Shown here: positions 8,690 through 15,843 of the stretch, piece by piece
Layout of the letters: each line of letters opens with the position of its first letter
How positions within the stretch are numbered: the stretch's first letter is position 1
Origin: CAZVRZ01 sp964629965
GTDB lineage: Bacteria; Chloroflexota; Anaerolineae; Anaerolineales; UBA4823
Reading direction: 5' to 3'
Assembly: GCA_964629965.1 (NCBI GenBank)
Contig: CAZVRZ010000042.1
Location: 1-36,587 of the forward strand
Length of the DNA: 36,587 nucleotides
Notes under the pieces: generated by a model
Told to the model about the DNA's origin: nothing
The model's input: only the letters and a program-made list of their open reading frames with translations
Database searches by the model: none
Translations under genes and position numbers: made by a program

Positions 8690-9196
8690 ATGAAATATAT
8701 AACCACAATTGAGGGCCAAGAATTTATGATCGAGCTGGTGGATGAGCGTCACGTGATGGTTAACAATGTGCTCTATGATATCGAATTTACCCAGGTGGGC
8801 GACCAGCCGGTTTATTCACTCCTGGTTGATGGACGTTCTTTTGATATTCATCTTTACCAGGATGAGGATACCTGGCATGTCATCGCGCAGGGCGATCATT
8901 TTGCTGCCAGGGTTGAGGATGAGCGCGAAAAGCATTTGCGTTCGTCTTTTGGTGATGCCGCAGTTGGCCAGGGTGAATATCATCTAAAAGCTCCAATGCC
9001 TGGTCTGGTTGTGTCGGTTCCGGTGGCGGTAGGACAGAAAGTTGACAAAGGCGATATATTGTTGGTGTTAGAATCAATGAAGATGCAAAATGAACTCAGA
9101 TCGCCGCAGGCCGGTATTGTGACACGCGTGCGTGTCTCGCAAGGAGATCGTGTGGAAAAGAAAGACACCTTGATCAACGTGGGAACACAGATATGA
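8690..9196 (+). CDS. accB: Biotin carboxyl carrier protein of acyl-CoA carboxylase
   Basis: Carrier subunit of 168 aa. The C-terminal biotinyl domain (about residues 98-168) carries the biotinylation motif ESMKM, with Lys131 as the expected attachment site, framed by KAPMPGLVVSV and an RVSQGDRVEKKDTL turn. The N-terminal 90 residues are beta-rich (YDIEF, YSLLVDGRSFDIHL) and resemble the barrel part of the BT domain in fused alpha subunits, rather than the Ala/Pro-rich linker of E. coli AccB. The ATG at 8690 follows AGGTAGGTG; in-frame GTG (8684) and TTG (8687) lie directly before it and are less likely. It begins 17 nt after biotin carboxylase and overlaps the CYTH gene by 4 nt (ATGA). The role is clear; the symbol is by analogy. 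Confidence 0.92.
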   Translation: MKYITTIEGQEFMIELVDERHVMVNNVLYDIEFTQVGDQPVYSLLVDGRSFDIHLYQDEDTWHVIAQGDHFAARVEDEREKHLRSSFGDAAVGQGEYHLKAPMPGLVVSVPVAVGQKVDKGDILLVLESMKMQNELRSPQAGIVTRVRVSQGDRVEKKDTLINVGTQI

Positions 9197-9822
9197 ATGA
9201 ATCAAAAAACACCTCTTCGGCAGAGATCGAAGTAAAGTTTTGTCTTGCTAATCGTCCCGCATTGCTGACAAAACTACAGGATGTGGGTGCGCAACTGGTG
9301 CAGGAGCGCATTTTAGAGACCAATCTGCGTTTCGACACACCAGGTCAAGATCTTTCTCGCACCTTTCGGGCGCTGCGTTTGCGCCAGGATACCAGCATCC
9401 GTATAACTTACAAAGGCCCGCCTCGCCAGAATCAAGGCGCACGCTTGCGCCAGGAGTTGGAGTTTGAGGCCAGCGATTTTGATACTGCCAGAGCCTTTTT
9501 TGAGGCTTTGGGCTATCAAGTATATTTGATGTATGAGAAATACCGTGCCATGTATCGTTTCAAGGATGTGCTGGTCACGGTAGATGAAATGCCTTATGGA
9601 GACTTTGCTGAGATCGAGGGCCCAAATGGAAATGCAATCCGGGCTGCCGCCGACCAGTTGGGGTTGGCCTGGTCTGCCAGGATCCTGGATAGTTATTTGA
9701 TGTTGTTCGAGCACGTTCGCCAGGTAAAAAACCTGCCGTTCACCGACTTAAATTTTGCCAATTTTGCTGGGATAAATATCACTGCCGCCGAGTTGGGAGT
9801 GAAAATCGCTGATAGCGATTGA
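9193..9822 (+). CDS. CYTH-domain triphosphate-binding enzyme
   Basis: A 209-aa protein of the CYTH superfamily (class IV adenylate cyclase / thiamine triphosphatase / inorganic triphosphatase fold). The hallmark ExExK motif is EIEVKF, residues 11-16 (E11, E13, K15). Further family features are LRLR (RALRLRQD), a basic IRITYKGP strand, RQELEFE, YEKYRAMYRF, VDEMPYGDFAEIEG and a late helix with LDSYLMLF. Members act on triphosphate compounds within a beta tunnel using a divalent metal. Which reaction this one performs (cAMP synthesis, thiamine triphosphate or tripolyphosphate hydrolysis) cannot be told. The start ATG overlaps the carrier gene stop (ATGA), so translation is coupled. A PhoD-like phosphoesterase follows, suggesting a small phosphate-metabolism tail on the carboxylase operon; that link is inference. 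Confidence 0.85.
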   Translation: MNESKNTSSAEIEVKFCLANRPALLTKLQDVGAQLVQERILETNLRFDTPGQDLSRTFRALRLRQDTSIRITYKGPPRQNQGARLRQELEFEASDFDTARAFFEALGYQVYLMYEKYRAMYRFKDVLVTVDEMPYGDFAEIEGPNGNAIRAAADQLGLAWSARILDSYLMLFEHVRQVKNLPFTDLNFANFAGINITAAELGVKIADSD

Positions 9823-9854
9823 CCTTTCCTTCTGCTTTGCTGAGGATGGTAAAT

Positions 9855-11294
9855 ATGCCGATCGCGGCCATGGATGATCTGCTGTTAGGCCCCATCGTTG
9901 GTAATTTAGGGCCAGATCGTGTGAACCTGTGGGGGAGAGCCCGAGGTTCCGGCATATTGTATGGCTGGATTGGAAAAACCCCCAACCTCAGTGATGCACT
10001 ACTGGCAGGTAAATCTTTACAACTAAGTGCTGCGGATGGTTTCGCAGGTGTCGTGCCTTTAGGGAATTTATTACCGGAGACGCGCTATTATTATGCGCTG
10101 ACTCTGAACGACCAGCCGCCTGATTCATCTCTGGTATATCCACAATTCACCACTTCTCCACCTGATGGTCAGCCAACCTCGTTTGCTTTCAGTTTTGGCT
10201 CTTGCTTTTTGCCGGCGAATGAGCAGGGAGGGCAAATTTTTAATGCCTTGGAGATGTGTCGCCAACAAGATTGCCTGCGCTTTATTTTGATGATAGGCGA
10301 TCAAATTTATGCTGATGATTATAAGAAAAACGGTATTGGCAAGATAGCTTGTACGTTGGAAGATTATCGTTCGGTGTATGAGTATACCTGGTCGCGACCG
10401 CCTTTTCGTTCGTTACTGGCAAACCTGCCGGCTTTCATGATCCTGGATGATCACGAAGTAGACGATGACTGGCGTTGGTTGGATCGGGAACGTCAATGGG
10501 CTTACACTCCCTGGTGGAACCAGATTGTGCGTTGGGTGCAGGGCCGCCCACCTCAGGAACGGCTTATTTCCCCGCAGCGCGTTCAGAATGCTTTGCAGGC
10601 ATATTGGGAACACCAGGCGATGCACGCCCCTCCTATGCTAGTGCCGCCTCCTATCAGTTGTTCTGGTCAATATGATATCCGCCTGGCGCAGCAAGATGCA
10701 TTGGCATATACCTTTAATTTTGGTGCCGCCTCCTTTTTTGTCCTGGATACTCGTACTCAACGTGTAAAATATCGCGGTGAGCGGGTGATGCTGGGTAATG
10801 CCCAGTGGCAATTACTTGAAAGTTGGCTGCTGGATGTCAAAGATTCTTTTCCAGTCAAATTCTTGGTAAGCTCTTGCGCCTCATTATTCGATATGTGGGT
10901 GGATATTCCCCAAGATCGTTGGTGTGGTTTCCCAGAGGAACGAAAGCGTCTGTTGAATTTTCTGGCGACTAATGGGATCGAAGGGGTATATGTTCTGGCT
11001 GGAGATTTGCACTCTGCTCACGCGGTGCGCGTTGAACTGAAAGGTCCGCAGGGGCAAGCGTTTCCTTTGTGGGAATTCTGTTCCACTCCTTTCGAGCAGA
11101 AGCCCAACTGGCTATCTCGATTTTCTTATTATGCGCCCTACGGTTTGCCTGTCAGCAAGCAACAGCGTTTCTTTACCATAGCCCGGGCAAACTTTGGCAT
11201 CGTGCGCGTAAACTTCTCGGGAGATTATGCTCAAGTGAGCTACGAAGTTCATGGAGAACATGGCGAGCTGGTAAGCTCAGTTCAAGCAGCCTGA
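9855..11294 (+). CDS. PhoD-like metallophosphoesterase
   Basis: A 479-aa protein resembling the PhoD alkaline phosphatase/phosphodiesterase family. An N-terminal beta domain (about residues 10-105, LGPIVGNLGPDRVNLWGRA) precedes the catalytic domain. The latter shows FSFGSC (113-117), MIGDQIYADD (D149), MILDDHEVDDDW (D199, H200, D203-205), FFVLDTRTQR and VYVLAGDLHSAHA, which match the metal-ligand positions of the family. No Tat or Sec signal peptide is visible, unlike the secreted B. subtilis PhoD, so it may act in the cytoplasm. I prefer the ATG at 9855, preceded by GAGG nine bases upstream; ATG 9846 is possible. A TTG overlapping the CYTH stop (9819) is unlikely. Substrate unknown. It is the last gene of the rightward unit, and no clear terminator follows. 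Confidence 0.8.
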   Translation: MPIAAMDDLLLGPIVGNLGPDRVNLWGRARGSGILYGWIGKTPNLSDALLAGKSLQLSAADGFAGVVPLGNLLPETRYYYALTLNDQPPDSSLVYPQFTTSPPDGQPTSFAFSFGSCFLPANEQGGQIFNALEMCRQQDCLRFILMIGDQIYADDYKKNGIGKIACTLEDYRSVYEYTWSRPPFRSLLANLPAFMILDDHEVDDDWRWLDRERQWAYTPWWNQIVRWVQGRPPQERLISPQRVQNALQAYWEHQAMHAPPMLVPPPISCSGQYDIRLAQQDALAYTFNFGAASFFVLDTRTQRVKYRGERVMLGNAQWQLLESWLLDVKDSFPVKFLVSSCASLFDMWVDIPQDRWCGFPEERKRLLNFLATNGIEGVYVLAGDLHSAHAVRVELKGPQGQAFPLWEFCSTPFEQKPNWLSRFSYYAPYGLPVSKQQRFFTIARANFGIVRVNFSGDYAQVSYEVHGEHGELVSSVQAA

Positions 11295-11348
11295 AGCATA
11301 TTTCGTTCAATAGATTCCGGCCAATCACAACTGCTTGGCAGTTCGATA

Positions 11349-12230
11349 CTAAACTAGAGTTCCATCGATCTCGGAATACGGCATGAGTAACTCGTTCTGC
11401 CATATTAACCCCTGAACCAGGTGAGATTCTCCCAACAATATCGGCAGTAAAGATTGCAGATGACCAGGATTGCCGCTGGTCCAAACATGTAGAGGGGCAG
11501 GTTCTCTGCCAGGAGCCGCGCGCAATTGGCGATGTTCTAGCAGGCGAGATATCTGACGGACAACGGCTGGGGCTGGGTCGATCACGCGCACGTTTGGACC
11601 TGTAATCTCTTGGATGAGCGGGATAACAAAGGGATAGTGTGTGCAGCCCATCACGACCGTGTCAATGCCGTGTTCTAGCATAGGCTGCAAGGCTCTCTCT
11701 AAAATCTGGCGGGTTTCGGGAGTATCTAACGAGCCTGCTTCGATCTGTACCACTAACCCGGGACAGGTATCCTGGAGAACCGTGACTCCTTGGGCAAAGC
11801 GTTCGATCACCGAGGCATACAGAGCGCCCTGAAAAGTAGCCGGGGTTGCCAGCACGCCCACTATGCCGGTATGGGTATGTTCAGCAGCAGGTTTGATGGC
11901 TGGTTCCATACCCACAAAAGGCACAGTGGGAAACACCTGGCGCAAGTGGTGCAGCGCGGCTGCTGAGGCGGCATTGCAAGCTACCACGATCAGTTTTGCT
12001 CCTTGATCGAGCAAAAAGCGGGTTATAGAAACAGCAAATTGGCGCACTTCTTCCAATGGGCGCCCTCCATAAGGCACGTGGCCCTGGTCTGCCATGAATA
12101 GTATCGACTCGTCTGGAAGCCGCGCTCGAAGCACGCGCAGTACAGACAAGCCGCCCACGCCTGAGTCGAACATGCCTATGGGAGAATTGGGATGGGTAGA
12201 AGGGTGAGCCATTGTAATAGATTGGTTCAT
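11349..12230 (-). CDS. murI: Glutamate racemase
   Basis: Interconverts L- and D-glutamate, supplying D-glutamate for peptidoglycan. The 293-aa protein shows FDSGVGGLSVLRVL near the N-terminus, PYGGRP, a first catalytic cysteine in VACNAAS (C85), and a second in MGCTHYPF (C196), the expected pair of acid/base cysteines. The first cysteine motif is usually CNTAS; Ala replaces Thr here. The start ATG at 12230 overlaps the stop of the upstream hydrolase gene by 4 nt (ATGA), which supports it, although MAHPS at 12212 would also be possible. It lies convergent to the PhoD-like gene with about 54 nt between; that gap shows only a weak 5-bp hairpin (ACTGC/GCAGT) without a T run. The family call is secure. 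Confidence 0.93.
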   Translation of the reverse strand: MNQSITMAHPSTHPNSPIGMFDSGVGGLSVLRVLRARLPDESILFMADQGHVPYGGRPLEEVRQFAVSITRFLLDQGAKLIVVACNAASAAALHHLRQVFPTVPFVGMEPAIKPAAEHTHTGIVGVLATPATFQGALYASVIERFAQGVTVLQDTCPGLVVQIEAGSLDTPETRQILERALQPMLEHGIDTVVMGCTHYPFVIPLIQEITGPNVRVIDPAPAVVRQISRLLEHRQLRAAPGREPAPLHVWTSGNPGHLQSLLPILLGESHLVQGLIWQNELLMPYSEIDGTLV

Positions 12231-12955
12231 CCACGCCTGGCTTGTGCAGCGCAGACGAAGTTTTCAAACAGGGAGCGCATGGAGGCATGGGCCTGCAATT
12301 CTTCAGGATGCCATTGTACTGCCAGGCCAAAGTCATGATTTTCTAACTCGATTCCCTCGATCAGGCCGTCTGGCGCGTAGGCCGTGGCTCGCAATCCCGC
12401 TCCAAGCTTGCGGATTCCCTGGTGGTGCAGGCTGTTCACTTCCAGGGTGGACTGTCCAAGGATGCGCTCCAGGTTGGAGCCCGCCGTGAGTCGAAGTTGG
12501 TGCGCCAGGCGATCGCGACCATGTTCGGAATTGTGGCTGTGGTCGAGCGCATCGGGGTGTTGGTCGATGATATGCTCGTATAGCGTACCGCCCTGCGCCA
12601 CATTCACCAGTTGCAAACCGCGGCAGATGCCAAAGAATGGCAGGTCGTTCTGCCTGGCTGCCTGGTAGAGCAGCAATTCGGTTCGATCTCGATCTGGGTC
12701 AATTCCGCTTACTTGTGGGTGTCGGCTGCCCCCATAAAGTTGGGGCCCGATATCGCCTCCACCGGTGAAAAGCAAGCCGTCCACGCGCGATAAGATCGTG
12801 AACAGGCTGTCCTGAGGTAGATCGAGCGGAATCAACACTGGCGCCGCTCCGGCCGCGCTCAGAGAGTGGCTGTAAGCCTGGTTCAAACCGTAATTGGGAT
12901 TACCCGACTTGTTTGCAGAACGATACGTGGTAACGCCGATCAAAGGTATGGGCAC
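12227..12955 (-). CDS. Gamma-glutamyl-gamma-aminobutyrate hydrolase-like protein (peptidase C26)
   Basis: Class-I glutamine amidotransferase-like hydrolase of the PuuD/C26 family, about 242 aa. It shows GLLFTGGGDIGPQLYG, the nucleophile in GICRG (Cys111 with this start), a VNSLHHQGI segment, and the VQWHPE His/Glu pair (H216, E218). Family members cut gamma-glutamyl bonds, for example gamma-glutamyl-GABA. The actual substrate here is unknown. I choose the GTG at 12955, giving MPIPLIGVTTYR, because GGAGAG lies eight bases upstream; the ATG at 12976 would add seven residues and has no good ribosome site. It is coupled by ATGA overlap to glutamate racemase, so a role in glutamate or gamma-glutamyl/peptidoglycan turnover is plausible. 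Confidence 0.88.
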   Translation of the reverse strand: MPIPLIGVTTYRSANKSGNPNYGLNQAYSHSLSAAGAAPVLIPLDLPQDSLFTILSRVDGLLFTGGGDIGPQLYGGSRHPQVSGIDPDRDRTELLLYQAARQNDLPFFGICRGLQLVNVAQGGTLYEHIIDQHPDALDHSHNSEHGRDRLAHQLRLTAGSNLERILGQSTLEVNSLHHQGIRKLGAGLRATAYAPDGLIEGIELENHDFGLAVQWHPEELQAHASMRSLFENFVCAAQARRG

Positions 12956-13102
12956 AGAAATAACTCTCCATTGCATCAGACCGATGGTTTGTTCGTTATT
13001 CTACTTGAGATTATAATCCCATCAGGAACCCTAATGCTGGATTTCTTGCTGTCAAACGAAAAAAACCTATTGATGGCTTGTTTTACGATGTTCATGTAAC
13101 GC

Positions 13103-13131
13103 TTGACGTCTACCCCAGGAGATGTTATTAT
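13103..13131 (+). promoter_or_regulatory. Sigma-70-type promoter for the LysM/M23 gene
   Basis: TTGACG, a 17-nt spacer and TATTAT, with TGT immediately before the -10 (a TGn extension). Transcription would start near 13138, leaving a leader of about 53 nt before the ATG at 13191. The same TTGACG-N17-TATTAT arrangement appears before groES. The rest of the 12956-13190 gap holds no gene I can support. Confidence 0.7.
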
Positions 13132-13190
13132 CAAAGTGACAACCGCGTCGATAAGACAAAAATTGTCGAATTTGGAGAATTGATCAACGA

Positions 13191-14444
13191 ATGGCAAAGG
13201 ATCCGTTATTTGAAGCGTTTCCTGGCTCTGACGAGGATGATAGACCGTCCTTATCTGGCTCAAGGAGACCGTCGGATGCAAAGGGGGGGGATAACAATTG
13301 GATACTGCTCGCGTGGGAAAGAGTCTCTCAAGCTGGCTTAGGTGAGACAGTTTTCCGTTTGGGAACTCATCTTTTATCAATTATTGTGGTTTTGGTCGTG
13401 ATCTGGGGGATGCGCGCCTTCTATGTATACCTGCAGGCCAATGCTTCGACGGTTGTACAGCAAGAAGCTGCCTTTGCTGCAGAATTACCTACTCCTACCC
13501 CCACGATATCCCCGGTAGTCCTGCCTCCTTTCCCTGGAGAAGCAGGACAGGGAAGCGTCGCGGGCATTTCACGGCTGGCATTAATCCATACGACCATTCC
13601 CACTCGCCCTCGAACAGATGTGATTACGTATACGGTGGAAACTGGCGATACGATTTTTGGAATCGCAGAGAGGTTCGGCTTGAAACCGCAGTCAGTCTTA
13701 TGGGGGAATACTTACATTTTAGGTGATGACCCTCATAGTTTACGTCCTGGTCAGATCTTGACCGTCTTACCCAGCGACGGCACTTACCACCGTTGGTCGG
13801 CTGGTGAGGGATTGAACGGAGTGGCGCGCGGCTATGGGGTGGTGCCCGAAACGATCATCAGTTGGCCTGGTAACCATTTGAACCCCGATATTTTGGGAGA
13901 TTGGGCTGCTCCGCGTATCGAACCTGGAACGATGTTGTTCGTTCCGGGAGGCGAACGCGACTTCGTAAACTGGAGCGCGCCGCGCATCTCGCGCAGCAAC
14001 CCAGGCATTGCCAAGATTTTTGGTCCCGGCTATTGCGGTACTGTAGTGGATGGGGCCGTTGGCATAGGCGCTTTTATCTGGCCTACCGATATTCATTACC
14101 TGTCGGGTTACGATTATTCGCCTGAGACCAACCATCGTGGCATTGATATATCTGGAGAAACCGGGGATGCTCTTTATGCCTCGGATAACGGTGTGATTGT
14201 GTATGCTGGTTGGCACGAAAGAGGCTATGGCAACGTGGTGGTGATCGATCACGGCAATGGCTGGCAAACTCTATATGCTCATATGAGTGTGGTGAATGTG
14301 AATTGCGGGCAAAGCGTTTACCAGGGCGATGTGATCGGTTTGATGGGCAGCACGGGAAATTCTACAGGATCGCACCTACACTACGAAATGTTGCATGAGA
14401 CCTATGGCAAGGTAAACCCTTGGGATTTCCTGCCTCCCCCCTAA
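13191..14444 (+). CDS. LysM and M23 peptidase domain membrane-anchored endopeptidase
   Basis: A 417-aa cell-wall-type protein. A cytosolic N-terminal stretch of about 55 residues is followed by one membrane segment (about 57-82) and a Pro/Thr linker (PTPTPTISPVVLPP). A clear LysM domain follows (about 143-192, YTVETGDTIFGIAERFGL). A second, weaker LysM-like repeat (about 196-248) starts HRWSAGEGLNGVA. The C-terminal M23 (lysostaphin-type) domain has the zinc ligands HRGID (H315, D319) and HLHYE (H395, H397), with GNVVVIDHGNGW and YAHM between them. Enzymes of this type cut peptide cross-bridges in peptidoglycan, or regulate amidases when degenerate; here the metal residues are present. It ends at a strong intrinsic terminator. 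Its presence beside murI suggests a peptide-linked wall. Confidence 0.9.
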   Translation: MAKDPLFEAFPGSDEDDRPSLSGSRRPSDAKGGDNNWILLAWERVSQAGLGETVFRLGTHLLSIIVVLVVIWGMRAFYVYLQANASTVVQQEAAFAAELPTPTPTISPVVLPPFPGEAGQGSVAGISRLALIHTTIPTRPRTDVITYTVETGDTIFGIAERFGLKPQSVLWGNTYILGDDPHSLRPGQILTVLPSDGTYHRWSAGEGLNGVARGYGVVPETIISWPGNHLNPDILGDWAAPRIEPGTMLFVPGGERDFVNWSAPRISRSNPGIAKIFGPGYCGTVVDGAVGIGAFIWPTDIHYLSGYDYSPETNHRGIDISGETGDALYASDNGVIVYAGWHERGYGNVVVIDHGNGWQTLYAHMSVVNVNCGQSVYQGDVIGLMGSTGNSTGSHLHYEMLHETYGKVNPWDFLPPP

Positions 14445-14471
14445 ATCTATCTCAATAGAAAACTCTGGATC

Positions 14472-14504
14472 GGAGCACAAGAGTGAGTCTTGTGCTCCTT
14501 TTTT
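14472..14504 (+). terminator. Rho-independent terminator after the M23 gene
   Basis: A perfect 11-bp inverted repeat (14472-14482 with 14488-14498, arms GGAGCACAAGA and its complement) with a 5-nt loop is followed by six T residues. It starts 28 nt after the peptidase stop. The leftward phosphodiesterase gene ends at 14503, so the hairpin may serve that transcript too, although its T run in that direction is weaker. Confidence 0.93.
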
Positions 14505-15786
14505 ATGCCTGGCCTGCTAAGAGAGGCACAAGCATTTCCTCCGCAGAAAGGCCGCCATGACGGCCCTTCAATACGTTTTCCCTGTTTGACCACCACAGGT
14601 AAGCATCCTCACGGGCCGCCACGATCAGGTCGCCCAGGCGTTCTAGCAGCATGGGGTGAATTTCTCCGGGACCATACAATCCGGCCTGGACGGCTTGCAC
14701 AGGGTCTATCAATGTAAATTGACCGGGCCAGGTGCGGTCAATATACTTTCGCACCGAGTCGAGGTTGGCTGAACGCACAAATAGGTATGCCAGGCGGTGT
14801 TCGCCCGTGGGCCACATGTGAAGCTGCCGGATAAGCTCCGGATGATTGTTGAGATCGTATTGGGGCGCAGGCGTGGTATTGATTTGCCCATGATCGGCAG
14901 TTAAAACGAATAAGGTTTTCTTAAGAGCTTGGGGAGATAGTTTTGCCAGGGCTAATTTCTCGAAGGCCTGGCTGAAACTGAGAAATTCATTATATGGGCG
15001 CTCATCATCCGGCCCATAATTGTGTGAAAAATGATCCACTTCGCCCCAATACACCCAGATCAGTTGGCGCTCAGCAGGGTGGTTGTTGATCAGGTTGCGC
15101 AGATCGATCCACAAATTGGTGGCTGTGGTCAGGCCGTAAATATTGATATCTTTTAGAAAAAGCCGTGATAAACCGGATGAGCGCAGGCTTTTATGTTGGA
15201 ACAAATATGTATGCACACCCTGGGCGATCAGGTGAGATCCAAGCGTGGGGTAGGTGAGGTAAGTTTCTGGTTTGAAGCCTGCCTGTTCCAGGCTAGAAGC
15301 GCCATTCGCGAAACTCATGGGAGAATGGGTGATCATATTGGCGACCAGGCCATATTCTTTTAACCACAGTTCATAGCCTGCAATGCCATGTTCGGCTGGG
15401 CTGCGCCCTGTCCAGAAAGTGGTGAGCGCGGCAGAAGTTGTGCAGGGTACAACGGATGTTAGGGGTGCCAGCATCCCATTCTCCTGAAAACGGTTCCAGA
15501 CCAGGGATTCGTCTTCGGCCATCCAGCGCCGCAACCGCTGCAAGCTGAGCGCATCCATCAGGATAACTACAATGCGTTGAAAGGTACGGTCGTTAAAAGG
15601 CGTCAAGTCAGGTTTGAGCGGCCTGGATGCAAGCTCGGGGACTCCGAACCAATGGCAGAGCGAATCGGGAACGTTCATGATCGAGCCGCCCTGATAATCT
15701 GGATAAACAACCTTTGTTCCTAGATCCAATTGGGGCCAATGTTGATCCAACATTAAGGGAAGTTGGATTGAGGTGATATCAGGCAA
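14503..15786 (-). CDS. Alkaline phosphatase superfamily / type I phosphodiesterase family protein
   Basis: About 427 aa, matching the nucleotide pyrophosphatase/phosphodiesterase branch of the alkaline phosphatase superfamily. Likely metal and nucleophile positions are VVILMDALS (Asp about 78), CTTSAALTTFWTGRSPAEHG (the Thr/Ser nucleophile region), GEVDHFSHNYGP, LTADHGQ and a late GRHGGLS. No signal peptide or membrane span is obvious. There is no suitable ATG at the front. I chose the TTG at 15786 because an AGAAAGG sequence lies about 8 nt upstream; the TTG at 15792 would be only 2 nt from it, and an internal ATG at residue 12 is less likely. The substrate could be a nucleotide, phospholipid or phosphonate. 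It is divergent from the solute-binding lipoprotein gene. Confidence 0.78.
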   Translation of the reverse strand: MPDITSIQLPLMLDQHWPQLDLGTKVVYPDYQGGSIMNVPDSLCHWFGVPELASRPLKPDLTPFNDRTFQRIVVILMDALSLQRLRRWMAEDESLVWNRFQENGMLAPLTSVVPCTTSAALTTFWTGRSPAEHGIAGYELWLKEYGLVANMITHSPMSFANGASSLEQAGFKPETYLTYPTLGSHLIAQGVHTYLFQHKSLRSSGLSRLFLKDINIYGLTTATNLWIDLRNLINNHPAERQLIWVYWGEVDHFSHNYGPDDERPYNEFLSFSQAFEKLALAKLSPQALKKTLFVLTADHGQINTTPAPQYDLNNHPELIRQLHMWPTGEHRLAYLFVRSANLDSVRKYIDRTWPGQFTLIDPVQAVQAGLYGPGEIHPMLLERLGDLIVAAREDAYLWWSNRENVLKGRHGGLSAEEMLVPLLAGQA

Positions 15787-15812
15787 GAGCAATTCCTTTC
15801 TGGGTATTGGTT

Positions 15813-15821
15813 TGTTATAAT
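15813..15821 (+). promoter_or_regulatory. Extended -10 promoter for the solute-binding lipoprotein
   Basis: TGT-TATAAT, 22 nt before the preferred GTG start. Transcription would begin near 15828 and include the GGAG at 15833-15836. This excludes the ATG at 15820, which lies inside the -10 hexamer. The complementary strand also reads TATAAC in the same place, so the 57-nt divergent gap could serve both genes. Confidence 0.55.
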
Positions 15822-15843
15822 GCGGAACGATTGGAGATGCTCA

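Noticed and set aside
13033..13098. 21-codon ORF upstream of the M23 gene
   Set aside because: No ribosome site, and it ends upstream of the recognised promoter.
15820..15843. ATG at 15820 as start of the solute-binding lipoprotein
   Set aside because: It overlaps the TATAAT of the promoter, while GTG 15844 has a well-spaced GGAG.
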